From positions 1-58,006 of the forward strand of contig JFHB01000195.1 in the NCBI GenBank assembly GCA_000729835.1: 58,006 nt of DNA. The letters are read 5' to 3'. Below, in pieces: positions 33,480 to 43,760 of this stretch. This stretch comes from Atkinsonella hypoxylon. Taxonomy: Eukaryota > Ascomycota > Sordariomycetes > Hypocreales > Clavicipitaceae. Every line of letters begins with the position of its first letter. Position 1 is the first letter of the stretch. The translations under genes and the position numbers were made by a program. A model generated the notes under the pieces. It was not told the DNA's origin, searched no databases, and saw only the letters and a list, made by a program, of their open reading frames with translations.

Positions 33480-34215
33480 GCCTTTTAGTCCTAGAAGTTA
33501 GTAAAGGATCTATTGTTATTAGCCTTAGTTTAGCTTTTAAAAAGATCCGCAATTTAGTGGCTATCTAGTATCTTTTCCTTCTAATTTAGCTTATTAGAGA
33601 TAGATTTATCTCTAATTCTGTTGTGCTAGTAGGTTGAAAAGGAAGGGTTAATTTGCTAAATAGCATTAAGGAAGTCTAAAGTTAGCTAAAGATTATAGGT
33701 ATCTAGAAGATTAATTTACTATACTTCTAAGAGTACCTTCTTAAAGGATATAACGAATTCCTTTATCTTAGTTCTAGAGGGACTCTTTAATACTAATTTA
33801 TATTAAGAGAGTACTTCTTTTTTGTTATTCTAAGATATTAGCTTTAATTGTTATTAAAGAAGAAGGAGCTGCCTAGAGATATTGTATTTATAGCTAATTG
33901 TTTTATAATAGTTACTAACTATTTTAACTATCTATCGTTAGATGCTGTTAAGAGCTTTCTTCTAGTTGTAATAGTCCTAGAGCTTCGTTTAATATTGTGT
34001 GTAAAGGAACTATAGAAGAGAGAATTCGTGCTTATTTAAATCCCCTACTATAGTTACCTTTTTGTTAATATCCTTTAGAATTAGCTCTTGTGGTTTAGTT
34101 AGCTCTTCTTTATTGTTGTTTTCTGGATCTAGGTAGTTCTAGACTCCTTCGTTAGTTGCGTATTTCTTAATAACTAAAATCCAATAATTCCAGTCTCTTA
34201 CTGTATAAAGTTAGT
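33480..34215 (-). pseudogene. gag: H gag
   Basis: The minus strand reads WNYWILVIKKYATNEGVWNY (Trp from TAG) and LDPENNN near 34190-34120, matching the copia Gag core pattern in which a WxxxI...YA...VW segment precedes a Pro-rich region. A helical segment follows. Most stops are TAG at Gln or Trp. Gag forms the particle that houses the RNA. The start codon is not clear. Confidence 0.75.
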
Positions 34216-34281
34216 ATTAAGCTATTAATCTAAGCTCTATAGTGGAATCTATAGTGTAAATCCGGTAGAGGAATCGATAAA

Positions 34282-34375
34282 GAATTCGTTGTAGAATTTG
34301 TTGTAGAAATCCGTATTGTAATTAGTGTTAAATTTAGCATAGAATTCGTCGTTGAATTTAGTATAGATTTCGAGA
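34282..34375. repeat. Degenerate 12-bp tandem repeat
   Basis: Variants of GAATTCGTTGTA recur about every 12 bases (GAATTCGTTGTA, GAATTTGTTGTA, GAAATCCGTATTGTA, GAATTCGTCGTT, GAATTTAGTATA). The units differ partly by C-to-T and G-to-A changes. Confidence 0.6.
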
Positions 34376-34616
34376 GCAAAATCGATGTTGTACTTTGTTA
34401 TTAGATTTAAAACTAATGCTAAAAGAAAATCAGGAAGTTAAATCGTGGGAAATATTCTATCTTTGGAGGCGAATTTAGAACAGAAATTAGATTTTGAATT
34501 CGTGCGAAATTCGTAGCGAAAATCGGGGCGCTTTTAGTAGCATTGCTGCTTAACTCGTTATTAAATCGTTGCAAGTATTATCTCTTCAAAAAGGGGTTAA
34601 TAACTAACTCCTTTTG

Positions 34617-34647
34617 CTAACCCTCTAGGGTTAGGGTTAGGGTCAGG
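34617..34647 (+). repeat. Short interstitial telomere-like repeat
   Basis: The sequence TAGGG TTAGGG TTAGGG (34626-34642) follows CTAACCCT on the other side of a two-base gap (CTAACCCTCTAGGGTTAG at 34617-34634). TTAGGG is the usual telomere repeat of filamentous ascomycetes. Only two to three units are present. Confidence 0.7.
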
Positions 34648-34679
34648 ATTGATATTACGTAATTGATACTAGAGAGGTC

Positions 34680-34763
34680 GTTATCGTAGTGGATAACGAG
34701 AAAAGAGGTTATCGTTGTAGATAATAAGAAAGGATGTTATCGTTGTAGATAACAAGAAGATTA
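34680..34763. repeat. Three tandem 28-bp hairpin units
   Basis: Units begin exactly 28 bases apart at 34680, 34708 and 34736. Each contains GTTATC-x6-GATAAC (last base varies in unit 2), an inverted repeat able to form a 6-bp stem. The spacers are purine-rich (AGAAAAGAG, AAGAAAGGAT). Confidence 0.8.
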
Positions 34764-34833
34764 CGTAGTATAGTAAGAGGCACATGACTACGTGATAAAA
34801 AGAGTGTTATTGATGATACTGGGTATCTATAAT

Positions 34834-35155
34834 TGTTATGGACTCGAGCCTTAGGCTTAGGTCTTTTAGTAGAGGGAGGACAGCAGAAGAGGGACAGTAA
34901 TCTATATAGGTAAAGGGATAGAAGCAGACTGCATTTAGCTAGAGGTTAGCTAGACTTTACTAGGCCCTAGAGAAAGGAACTTAGCTATAGAGTATATACT
35001 AAAAGGGGCTTCTAAGGGGAAGGACCTACCCTTAAATATATAGTATAAAGATATAAGGAGGCTTTTAGTTTCTTCTCTTTTTCTCTTTTCTCCCTATAAT
35101 TATAGTTCTTATTATAGACGCTAGTTAGCAGTAGCTATTAAGCTAGTCTATTATA
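34834..35155 (+). repeat. 5' LTR of A2
   Basis: 322 bp, inverse of the A1 LTRs. It starts TGTTATGGACTCGAGCC, well preserved on the outer edge, and ends TAGTCTATTATA, the mutated inner end. Confidence 0.92.
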
Positions 35156-35194
35156 TACTATAATTATTCTATAGATAGAACACTAGCGAGAATA

Positions 35195-36270
35195 ATGTTA
35201 TTTAATTATAGTAATAAAAGCTTAGCTAACTAGCTTAAGCACCCTTTTAACCTCTATAGAGAGGTAGGGGAAAATACAGTAAAAATAGGCTAAAAAGCAG
35301 CAGAAATTACAGTGCTTTATAAATTAGTTAAGAGCTAATCTTTATAGATAAAGGAGCTATAGCGCTTTACAATAAAATATATATAAATAGAGAAGTAGCT
35401 TTAAGCTGTAGTAGGCTAGCAGCTAAAGGAACTTAAACAGAAGCCTTTACCTATAATAAACTCTTATAATAGAAATAAATAGAGCTTTTAGGCCTAGTAA
35501 ATAGTAATTACCTAAAAACTCTAGGCTAATAGTGCCTTTATAGGCACTATATAGAACTAGTAGTACTATTTATACTAAAGCTTATTGCTTAAGGTTTAGT
35601 AAAGAGTAGCTGCCTATTATAAGGTAGGTAAAGTAAAAGAATATAATATATAAGAGTTTCTTAATTACTTAGAATTAGTCTTTATAGACCTCTACTAGTA
35701 GAATTAAGCTCTAATTAAGCTTAATTAGCTTTAATAAAGTAGTAATAAGTAGTTTATAGAATTCTATATTTATTTTAAAGAGAAAATTATACTAGTAAAA
35801 GGGGCTAACTAGAATAATAGAGTAAAGTTAGCTAAGCTATAAACAGTACTTAATAAGGAAATAAGGGATTATAGTATAGAAAGGGATATTTTACGTTATA
35901 ACTACCTTTAGGCAGTAAAGCACTACTATAGTATTACACTAAACATTAAGTTATATTATATTAAGGAATAGTACTATTAGAAATATAGCTTTAGCTCTAA
36001 AGAGCTCTAGAATAGTAACACTAAAATAACTAAGGTTAACGCTATAGAAACCTAATAGAAATAGAAAAAGAGCGTAAAGAAATCTAAAGTAAAACAGTTA
36101 AATAAAGATACTTTATAAGTAAAGTAAATATTTAAGGCTAAGCTTAAGAAATACTACTAAAAGAGGCAATATATTTAATATAGATTATTTTAACACTATA
36201 TTTAAGGATATAGATTATAACTAGTAGAACGTAAGCTAGAGTTAATTAGTGTATAAGTAGTAGCAATAAA
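35195..36270 (+). pseudogene. gag: A2 gag
   Basis: The frame starts MLFNYSNKSLAN at 35195 and continues with FLNYLELVFIDLYQ (about 35655) and EFYIYFKEKIIL (about 35760), the retrotransposon Gag core pattern. Near 36140 a Lys/Tyr/Gln-rich segment takes the place of a zinc knuckle. Stops are TAG/TAA at likely Gln positions. The start ATG is kept here but is ATA in A1. The protein would form the particle shell. Confidence 0.75.
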
Positions 36271-36429
36271 TAATATATAGAAGAAGAACTTTAATAAGTT
36301 AGAAAAAGGCTTACCTCTAGCTTTAAGCTTAGTATAGAGGTAAAGGTAATATAAATAATATAATAACTCTTACTTAATAAGTAGCTAGAAGAAGAATATA
36401 GAGAGATAACTAAGAAAATAGATATATTA

Positions 36430-36770
36430 CTGTTCTTTATCTCTATACTCTTTAACTAACTATTGTTTTATAATATATAAATAAATAGTAAGTATAACTA
36501 CTTTACTGCAATAAGTAAGAGTTTAGTGTAATATCTTAGCTTAAAGTAAGTTTTACTACTATATAAAAGAATAGTATAAACAGTAGTAAAGGTTAAATAG
36601 TAGTTCTATAATAGCTACTAAAGAAGCGCCTTAATTACTTCTTTAGTTTACTTATAGGTAAATATTAACAGCTAGGTCTTCCTAGTAGTAGCCTATATAA
36701 TCCTAGGCTTAACCTAAGATTGCATCTTTAGAAGCCTATAGTTAGCCTATAATAGAGTTATCCTTAACGC
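36430..36770 (+). pseudogene. A2 aspartic protease remnant
   Basis: INSKYNYFTAISKSLV near 36485 corresponds to the gypsy retropepsin active site (hydrophobic-D-S-G then a hydrophobic segment): Asp is Asn and Gly is Lys. VFLVVAYIILGL (about 36680) fits the later ILG strand. The enzyme would process Gag-Pol. Confidence 0.65.
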
Positions 36771-37049
36771 TGCTAGCTAGAGCTTATTAGTAGGTAAAGC
36801 TAAGGACCTTATAATTTAAGCAGTAGGCTCTTAGAGCGTTAAGGACCTAATAAAACTAATATTAGTAGTAGTTTATAGTGCTCTAATAAAATAGAGTAAG
36901 AGCTAAGAGGTTATTATATATTTTATTACTATAAGCCTTTAGGAAATTACCTCTATATTATTATTGTAAATCTCTCTAGAAGGCCTTAATCTATTAATAC
37001 TACTACTTAAATTAAAGAACTTTTATAATCTTTTTAAAGAAAAGAAGGC

Positions 37050-38420
37050 CTAAGGCCTTCTACTATATAGAGAGAGGCTAGATTACTATATTAAGCTAAA
37101 GTAGCAGCTAAATAGCTCTTTACTATTACTACTGTAGGCCTTACTATATAATATACTATAGAACTATTTATTAGAAATTAAAAGGTAGATAATAAACTTA
37201 ATAAATAAAGAATAGATTTAAGCTAGCTTCTTCTTAATAGTAGTATTTATTTTTCTAGCTAAAAAGCTAAGTAAAGAATAGTAATTCTATATTAATTATT
37301 AAGCTCTTAATAAGATTATAGAATAAAACTATTACTTACTTCTTTTAATAAAGAAGATGCTTAAGTTATTATTAAAGGTATATTAGTTTATTAAGCTAAA
37401 TATATAGTTAGCCTTCTATAAAATCTAGATAGTAAACAGTAAGAAGTACTTTACAGTATTCTACACCTAGTTTAGCCTCTTTAAATAGCTAGTTTACCTC
37501 TTTAGATTAGTAAAGACTTTAGCTATATTCTAATAATATATTAATAGTGTACTAAAAGAGGCCCTTAGAGATTATATAACTACTTATCTAAATAATGTTT
37601 TTATTTATATAGAGGGTTCTAGGAAAGACTATATATATAAAGTATAAAAAATCCTAGAAAAGTTACAGTTAGTAGAGCTACACTTAGATCTTAAGAAATA
37701 CTACTTTACTATAACTAAAGTTAAATACCTTAGCTTTATAGTTATAGTAAGAAGGAAGATATACCTAGATTTAGAGAAGATTATAGCTATTTAGAAGTAG
37801 TAAGCTCCTACTAAATTATAAGAGGTATAAAGCTTCTTTAGATTTATAAACTTCTACTGTAACTTTATATTAGATTTTTTAGATATTATAGAGCCTTTAG
37901 TTAACTTAATAAAGAAAGAAGTTCTATTCTAATAAATAGAGTAATATAAGAGGTTATTTATAAGGCTTAAGAAGGCCTTTACTTTATACTTAATCTTAGC
38001 TTAGTAGAACCTTAAGAAGAATATAGTAGTAAAGGCTAATTACTTAAAAGAGACCCTTAGTAGCTATTTATTTTAATATAATAAAGCTAGCGTACTATAG
38101 CCTATAGTATACTATTTAGCTAGGTTATCTCTAGCTTAATGTAACTATATTATTTATAATAAAAAGCTCTTAGTAATAATATTTTACCTTAAAGTCTAAG
38201 TAGTAAAGCTATAAAGAGTAGTATACCTCTTTATAATTCTTACTAACTATAAGAATCTAGAATACTTTATATCTCTATAAGAGATCTTTAAGCGTTAAGC
38301 TAAATAGGTAGAACTTCTCTCTCTCTTTAACTACTACCTATAATACTACTTAGAACTATAGGAAAAGTAACTAAATATATTATTACAATAAGAGTAGAAT
38401 TAAGATAGAGTAATACTATA
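37050..38420 (+). pseudogene. pol: A2 reverse transcriptase and RNase H
   Basis: Motifs in order: INLINKEQIQAS (about 37195), YINYQALNKI (about 37290, family VDYRALN), KLNIQLAFYKIQI (about 37395, family LDIR-AFH-IRI), INSVLKEAL (about 37540), and YLNN at 37585-37596 in place of catalytic YLDD. VKYLSFIV (about 37725) is the connection. VVKANYLKETLSSYLFQYN (about 38025) is the RNase H segment, with NYKNLEYF near 38245. It copies RNA to DNA and removes RNA. Both catalytic Asp codons are mutated. Confidence 0.88.
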
Positions 38421-38599
38421 GATAGGCTAGGTTCTTTAGCCTCTCTTTATTAGCTACTTTAGCGCTCTTTATAGAGATAAGGAGAAAAAGGAGATTATAA
38501 AGAATATTATAGTAGAAATAGCTAGTAAAGTAACACTAAGAAGTTAATAAGCTATAGCTTTATAGATACTAGCTAGAATAACGCTGTTTCTAAATAAAT

Positions 38600-39520
38600 A
38601 CTTATAGAGCCTATAGAACTAAGGAGTATAGAAAGACTTAATATATTTAATAAAGCTAAATGTAGTCTAAAAAGAGAAGAGAAGGTTTCTATTAAAGGTA
38701 AAGATATAAGAATAGATTATAGTCTGCACCCTTAATATATAAGAGGTATTAGTCTACTAAAGCTGCCTCTAGGTTCTTAAGTATAAGCTATTAACTACTA
38801 TACTAATATATAGAATATATAAGTTAATAATATTAGGCTACCTAGAATAAAATACTATATTTTAAGCATTAATATATAACTATTACTAAAATAAGCTGTC
38901 CTAAGATATTACTTAATACATTTAAAACTACTACTATTATAGTAGCTATAGGAGTAAGAGGTTACAGTAAGGCCTATTGTAGCCTATTTTAGCGCTAAAT
39001 AGATATTAGTTATAGATCTTAGTGGATTTTATAATAGATTTACTAGCGCTAAGCTAAGCTATACCCTTTTACTTAATAGTTATTATTAATTAACTTTTAA
39101 AGTATATATAGTTAGAAGCAATAACCTCTATAGAGGTAGAGGAATATACTTAGTAGTTTAAGTATTATTAGTAGTAGTTCTATAGATTCCTAAAATAAAT
39201 TATCTTTAACTATAGTTTAAACTAGTTAAGCACCTTTTAAACTACCCTTTATTGCTTTATTAAAATTAAATAATTACTATTTACTTTCTATTACCTATAG
39301 ATAAATAGTAGAATAAAGAGAGTTAATTAGGAAGTATAGGTAATCTTATAGATTACAGTTGCCTTCTTACAGTTTAACTAGCCTAAATATCTCCCTATAT
39401 ATTAACTAGCTATTAACAATAGAAACTCCTTAGTAATAGGTATAAGCTTAAACTAAGTAATATATAGATATAATATAGACTTTATCTAGAAGCTTATAGA
39501 TAAAGAGAAGTCTTAAGTTT
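38600..39520 (+). pseudogene. A2 integrase
   Basis: FYYLQINSRIKRVNQEVQ (about 39285) is a mutated form of the gypsy integrase block FHPETDGQTER-NQE containing the catalytic Glu. LPIYQLAINNRNS (about 39385) is the following LPxAxxAxNN motif. The zinc-binding N-terminus lies about 38700-38870. The core Asp residues fall among stop-rich codons. It would join cDNA to chromosomal DNA. Confidence 0.85.
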
Positions 39521-39904
39521 TATATAAGAGATAAACTTTAGTGTTCCTTAAATAGCTATAGAAGAGTATAAATATTACTTAAGCTGTAATTAACTTTACC
39601 TAATAAAGACAATAAGAGCAGTTAAATAGAAGCTATAAGCTAATAGAACAGTATAAGGTAAAGAACTTAGTTTAGCTAATACTCTATTATATTAAAATAA
39701 ACTACTTAAATTAAAAGCTTAATTAGATTATAGTAAAGTATATAGTTATAAATATACTAATACCTTTAACTATAAAGTTAAATATTCTACTAGAAATTTA
39801 CTTAGTTTTCTATATTAACCTTATTAAGTAAGTAGCAATAAACCTTTTATCTTTCTAGTAGCTAATAAACTTAAGACTTAATCTTAAGCTAATTATAATA
39901 AATA

Positions 39905-40075
39905 CTAATCTATCCCTTAAAGAATATAAAGTAAAGGAGATTCTAGCTACTAAAAATACTTTAGGCTAAAGAAAATACTATTAAGTACTTATTAAGTAAG
40001 TAAGATTTATTTAGCCTATATAGAAACTACTAGAAAACTTTTTTAATATAGAGGTACTAAATTAATTTAAGTTAT
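39905..40075 (+). pseudogene. A2 chromodomain
   Basis: The frame reads YKVKEILATKNTLG, then RKYYQVLIK, then LENFFNIEVLNQF, the chromodomain pattern YxVExIL...YLVxWxGY...WEPxENL. It lies right after the integrase C-terminus, the hallmark of chromoviruses. In that group the domain reads histone H3 Lys9 methylation and steers insertion to silent chromatin. The aromatic cage residue Trp is lost to stops. Confidence 0.8.
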
Positions 40076-40239
40076 AGTAAAAAGACGCTTAATTTAACAA
40101 TAAACTTAGTAAAGGTATAGTAAAATTTTATATAGACTTTAATAGTAACTTAGTTATCTTTAACTAAAAACAAAAGAAAATAAACTCTTCTTTATAAAGG
40201 CCTATATAATTACTATAAAAAAAAAATTAAAAGAAATTT

Positions 40240-41560
40240 CTTAGTAAGTAGTAAAGGGGTATTAATGCTTATAGTATAGAGGTATAACTACCTAGAAGGC
40301 GCTCTATTGCTCTTTAGGCAGTCTTAAAATAGAAGCTAAAGGAGCTATATAGTATCTCTAGAGTAGCGTAAGGGCAGGAGCTAGAATAGTAGCATTAGTA
40401 AAAGATATAGGGGCTAGAGTAGGTAAGAATATAACTAGCGCTTTAGATTAAGGCTTTACTCTAGTAAATATAGGTAAAAATATAACATCTTAAATAGCTT
40501 AGCGCTTTAGATATAAAGGTATAGTCCTTAAGGGAGAGAAAATAGAGAAAGAGAAGGTAGTAAAAGCAGTAAGCTAGATTAAGGTTATATACTCTAGAAA
40601 TATAGCTAGTAACTACTGCTGTAAGTAGTTTAAACTTTTAAGCTTTACCTAAAGATAGGTATATTTCTAGTGTATTACCTTAAGGTTACTCTATAAGAGT
40701 AAAGGGGCAATATATAGCAGTAAAGAAGCCTTATACTACAGTAGAGAGATAGTAGTAGTAAAGGTTAGTAGTATATAATAAGATATAAGTATAAGCAGTA
40801 GTAAGAATAAGAGTATAGCAATAGTAGCAGTAGTAATAAGCGTAAAGAGAGATAAGAAGTTATTATTAATATCTATAGAGATATACTTATACTTAGTAGA
40901 GTTAAACTTATTGTTCTTTAAAACAATAGAGGCTATAGTGCTCTTATAGTTTATAGAAGAAAGAAAAGTAAGTATAAAAGAGCTACTAGCTTAAGTTATA
41001 TAATAAGGAGAAGAAAAGAGCATAACCTTCTCTTTTATATAATTAGTAGTAAGTGTATTCTTAAGAATAGTATTATAGTAGTTATATATATTTAAAAACT
41101 TATATATAAGAATCATTTAATAGGTAAGCTAGCTAGTATAAAGGAGAATTAATATAAACTTAAAACCTTAGTTAGTAAGTTTCTATATTTAGGTAAAGTA
41201 ATACTATAGATAAGAATACTTAATAAAGAGGCTAGGGTTCTAAATGCAGCCTCTATACCTCTATATATATAGTTAGTATTCTCTCCTTTAGCTAAAATAA
41301 TAGTTATATAAGCTCTTTTTATAAAGGTTATTATAGTATAGTATATAGATATCTTTAAGAATATTGCTATTAAATAGCTCTAAATTGTTTAAGTCCCTTT
41401 ATATAAAGAAACTATAGATATAGCAATAATAAGGGACTGTTAGCGCTATAGAAGTAGAAGCAGTAGAGGCACTAGTGCTAGCAATATAGCTATTAAAGTT
41501 CTAAATATATTCCTAGTTAGTAAGAGAATAAGCTATATATAGATAAAGAGGTAGCGTACT
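40240..41560 (+). pseudogene. A2 third reading frame, function unknown
   Basis: One frame continues for about 430 codons past the chromodomain with stops almost only at Gln- or Trp-like TAG/TAA. The first part (SIALxAVLKxKLKELYSISR near 40305) is Leu/Lys/Glu/Gln-rich and probably coiled coil. Near 40600 it reads SRNIASNYCCKxFKLLSFT, which could be a decayed Cys-x2-Cys zinc finger. Later parts are mixed hydrophobic. It is present in both A copies. I recognise no family; it could be a nucleocapsid-like accessory protein, or the end of the polyprotein. Confidence 0.45.
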
Positions 41561-42462
41561 TTAGGCTAATAAAACAATATTTTATAGTTTTAATTAGTAA
41601 GCTACTTATAGTTAAATAAATTCTATTTAAAGGTAATAAAAGAGAGTTCTTTTATAATTAAAAGGAGCAGCAGTAGCTATATAGTAAAATAAGGAATTTT
41701 AGGAAATAGTAATAGAATTATTTAGTTATAATATAGAGGTAAGATAAAATATAAAGGAGAAAGGAAAAGATAAAGAAGGGAGAAGAGAAATTATTTATTT
41801 TTATATTAAAAGCAGCTAAAAGCTAGCTACTAGTTTATTACGCACTAAAGGGATAATAATAATAATAACTATTTATGCTCTACTAGCTGCTAGTTTATTA
41901 TACGCTAAGGGAATAACACTAACAATAACTATTTACGCTTTACACCCTTAATAACACCCTTTATATATAGATAGGTTATATACAGCTAACAACTGTTTGC
42001 AACAGCAATAGGGATAAAAGAGAGAGAGTGCCTCCTAGTTAATAAGAGAAATTATTATATAATAATTGCTTAAGATATAGAGAACCTAGAGATATAGGCA
42101 ATTTACGCGCTAGCAACACTAGTATTATAGCCTGTATCTATATAAAGATTAGCTCCTCTACGCTAAGTAAATAATTGCTAGCTGTAGGCAGAAGCTTATA
42201 AGGCAGAGGTAGGTAGGGGGTTAATAGACCTTAGGAAGATATACTTAAGTAAAAGGAGCGTAATAGTTCTATTATAATGTAACTAATAGATTAGCTAGTA
42301 GGGCAATAAACAGCTATTATAGAGATACTATAAGCAATTAAAGAGAGAAGGTAGAGCAGAAGTCTATTTATATATTAGCTCTATAATACTATATAAAGTA
42401 TAAACAGTACGTTAGTGCAGCAATAGAATAGCTAGAGTAAAGCGCCTAGTTGCAAACGTTAT
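41561..42462 (+). other. A2 3' untranslated region
   Basis: No gene is seen. It contains the unoccupied B1 target (AATAACTATTTATGC near 41863) and matches A1 14480-15098 and 22943-23250 in inverse order. GTTAT at 42458-42462 precedes B2. Confidence 0.7.
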
Positions 42463-43168
42463 TGTTAAAAATAAGCTACCCTGTATAGCCTATTTTTATG
42501 CTTGCTAGTTGCCTGTTAGTTGCTCTATCACGTGACCCTTACTAGGTCTGGTTACGTTGATTTTTAGTAGAGATATCGTTGTTACTAGATATAAACATCT
42601 AGAATCGACTAAGGCAAAGTTGCCTAACCTATAGTCAACTTTAACAGCGATTTTCTCTATAACTAGCAATAGTAGAAATTCAAAAAGTATACTATTTAAA
42701 AGCTAAGAATTAGGGCTTTCTAATAATATAATTATTAAATAGAGTTGCTTATAAAGGTTGCTTATTATTAGTGGAATTTATTAAATTGTGCATATAGGCA
42801 TCTTGTTTATATAGCTGTAAGTCGATTTTTTTGTTTTTATATAGTAAATCTTTTTACAGAAATTATAAAGTAGCCTATAAGCCCCTTTTAGCGACTACAG
42901 CCTACTAATATAGTTAGTAGGTCTATAAGGGACTAGAAAGATTTAAGATCCTACCCTTACTTATTTGTTACAGCGCTCTTAATATAAGATACCACTATTA
43001 TTATAGTTATCTATTGCCTCTACGTAATCTATACTATACACTACAGCTTAATTTAGGTCGCTGTTACTTCCACTACATGATAATTGCTAGAAGCAATTAC
43101 AGATGCTAAATCTAAGAGACCACTACCCTCTTAGATATCTAGTCCTATAATTCCTATTATTTTTAATA
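42463..43168 (+). repeat. 5' LTR of B2
   Basis: This is the reverse-orientation match of the 692-bp B1 LTRs with small insertions. The outer edge keeps ATCACGTGACCC near 42527; the inner edge ends ATTATTTTTAATA. Confidence 0.92.
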
Positions 43169-43180
43169 GGTTATAAGCCC
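43169..43180 (+). promoter_or_regulatory. Primer-binding site of B2, half-tRNA iMet type
   Basis: GGTTATAAGCCC directly follows the LTR, as in B1, and is one G-to-A change from the complement of the initiator tRNA-Met anticodon arm. Confidence 0.75.
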
Positions 43181-43275
43181 GGAAGACCTATCTGCAAGCT
43201 GTTAGCCCACTGAAAATCTACTATTGTGTACTGTATTACCCACTAGAAGCTATATTGAGACCTGCACTAGTAGTG

Positions 43276-43760
43276 TGTCACGGCGGGGTTACCCCCTTGC
43301 GTTCTCATATTAGCTTTGCAAGGGATGCTACATGCAGATTTTCCCTATAAGAGTGCGTATCGCCTAGACATATATATAGTTTAAGAGGTAGAGAGAACGC
43401 ACAAGCAGCTTTTACTAGCTCTTTTTAGCCTTAGCTCTTTTTAATTAATTAATATCTTTTAGCCTATTTTAATTTGCAATATTTAACAATTAAGAAATAT
43501 TACTTTACTACTACTAGCACTTTCCCTAACTCTTTAATACATTTAGCTTCTTTTATGTATATATATCTTTTAAGCTACAATTAATATTTTATTTCTGCCT
43601 TTTCTAACTATTTAATCTTCTTGCCTACTATTATTTAATAGTATATATTAATAAATATCTTACTCTTTACTAATTCTCTTTAATCTTAATGTACACTATA
43701 TTATTACCTGCTTTAGTGTAAGCTATATAGTTATTTAGAGGTTTAGTTTTAAGACAATAA
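43276..43760 (+). repeat. D LTR and leader, inner limit unknown
   Basis: The first 100 bases hold two inverted repeats: GGGG TTA CCCC (43285-43295) and CCTTGC ... GCAAGG (43295-43323). Mutation increases to the right. No second copy exists in the window to set the LTR end. Confidence 0.5.

Larger units (their letters stand above)
31468..34833 (-). mobile_element. Ty1/copia fragment H
   Basis: The minus strand from 34215 down holds gag, a zinc-knuckle-like segment, protease and integrase of a copia element, then breaks off before reverse transcriptase near 31468, where C begins. Its codon pattern is less RIP-damaged than neighbouring gypsy copies. No LTR partner is visible; a 5' LTR, if present, must lie within 34216-34833, where A2 now abuts. 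Its family differs from B and E in the integrase and protease motifs. Confidence 0.8.
34216..34833. other. H upstream region without recognised gene
   Basis: This is relatively CpG-rich sequence holding a degenerate 12-base repeat, a telomere-like motif and three 28-bp hairpin units, each described separately. It may be the 5' LTR and leader of H, but no partner LTR exists here to prove it. Confidence 0.5.
34834..42462 (+). mobile_element. Ty3/gypsy chromovirus-type element A2
   Basis: This is the second copy of family A, on the plus strand and inverted relative to A1. It has the 5' LTR (34834-35155), gag, protease, reverse transcriptase, RNase H, integrase, chromodomain, third frame and 3' untranslated region. 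It ends where B2 begins at 42463; its 3' LTR is not in the window. The pentamer before the 5' LTR is ATAAT. All frames carry stops. Confidence 0.92.
42463..43275 (+). mobile_element. Ty1/copia element B2, truncated by D
   Basis: This plus-strand copy of family B has its 5' LTR (42463-43168, 706 bp), primer-binding site and about 107 bp of internal sequence identical in order to B1. It is then cut by D at 43276. It starts TGTTAAAAATAAGC next to GTTAT, so it is an independent insertion in the A2 3' region, about 600 bp from the B1-equivalent site. Confidence 0.92.

Noticed and set aside
34617..34647. A true telomere or chromosome end at this place
   Set aside because: Only two to three units are present and retrotransposon sequence continues on both sides.
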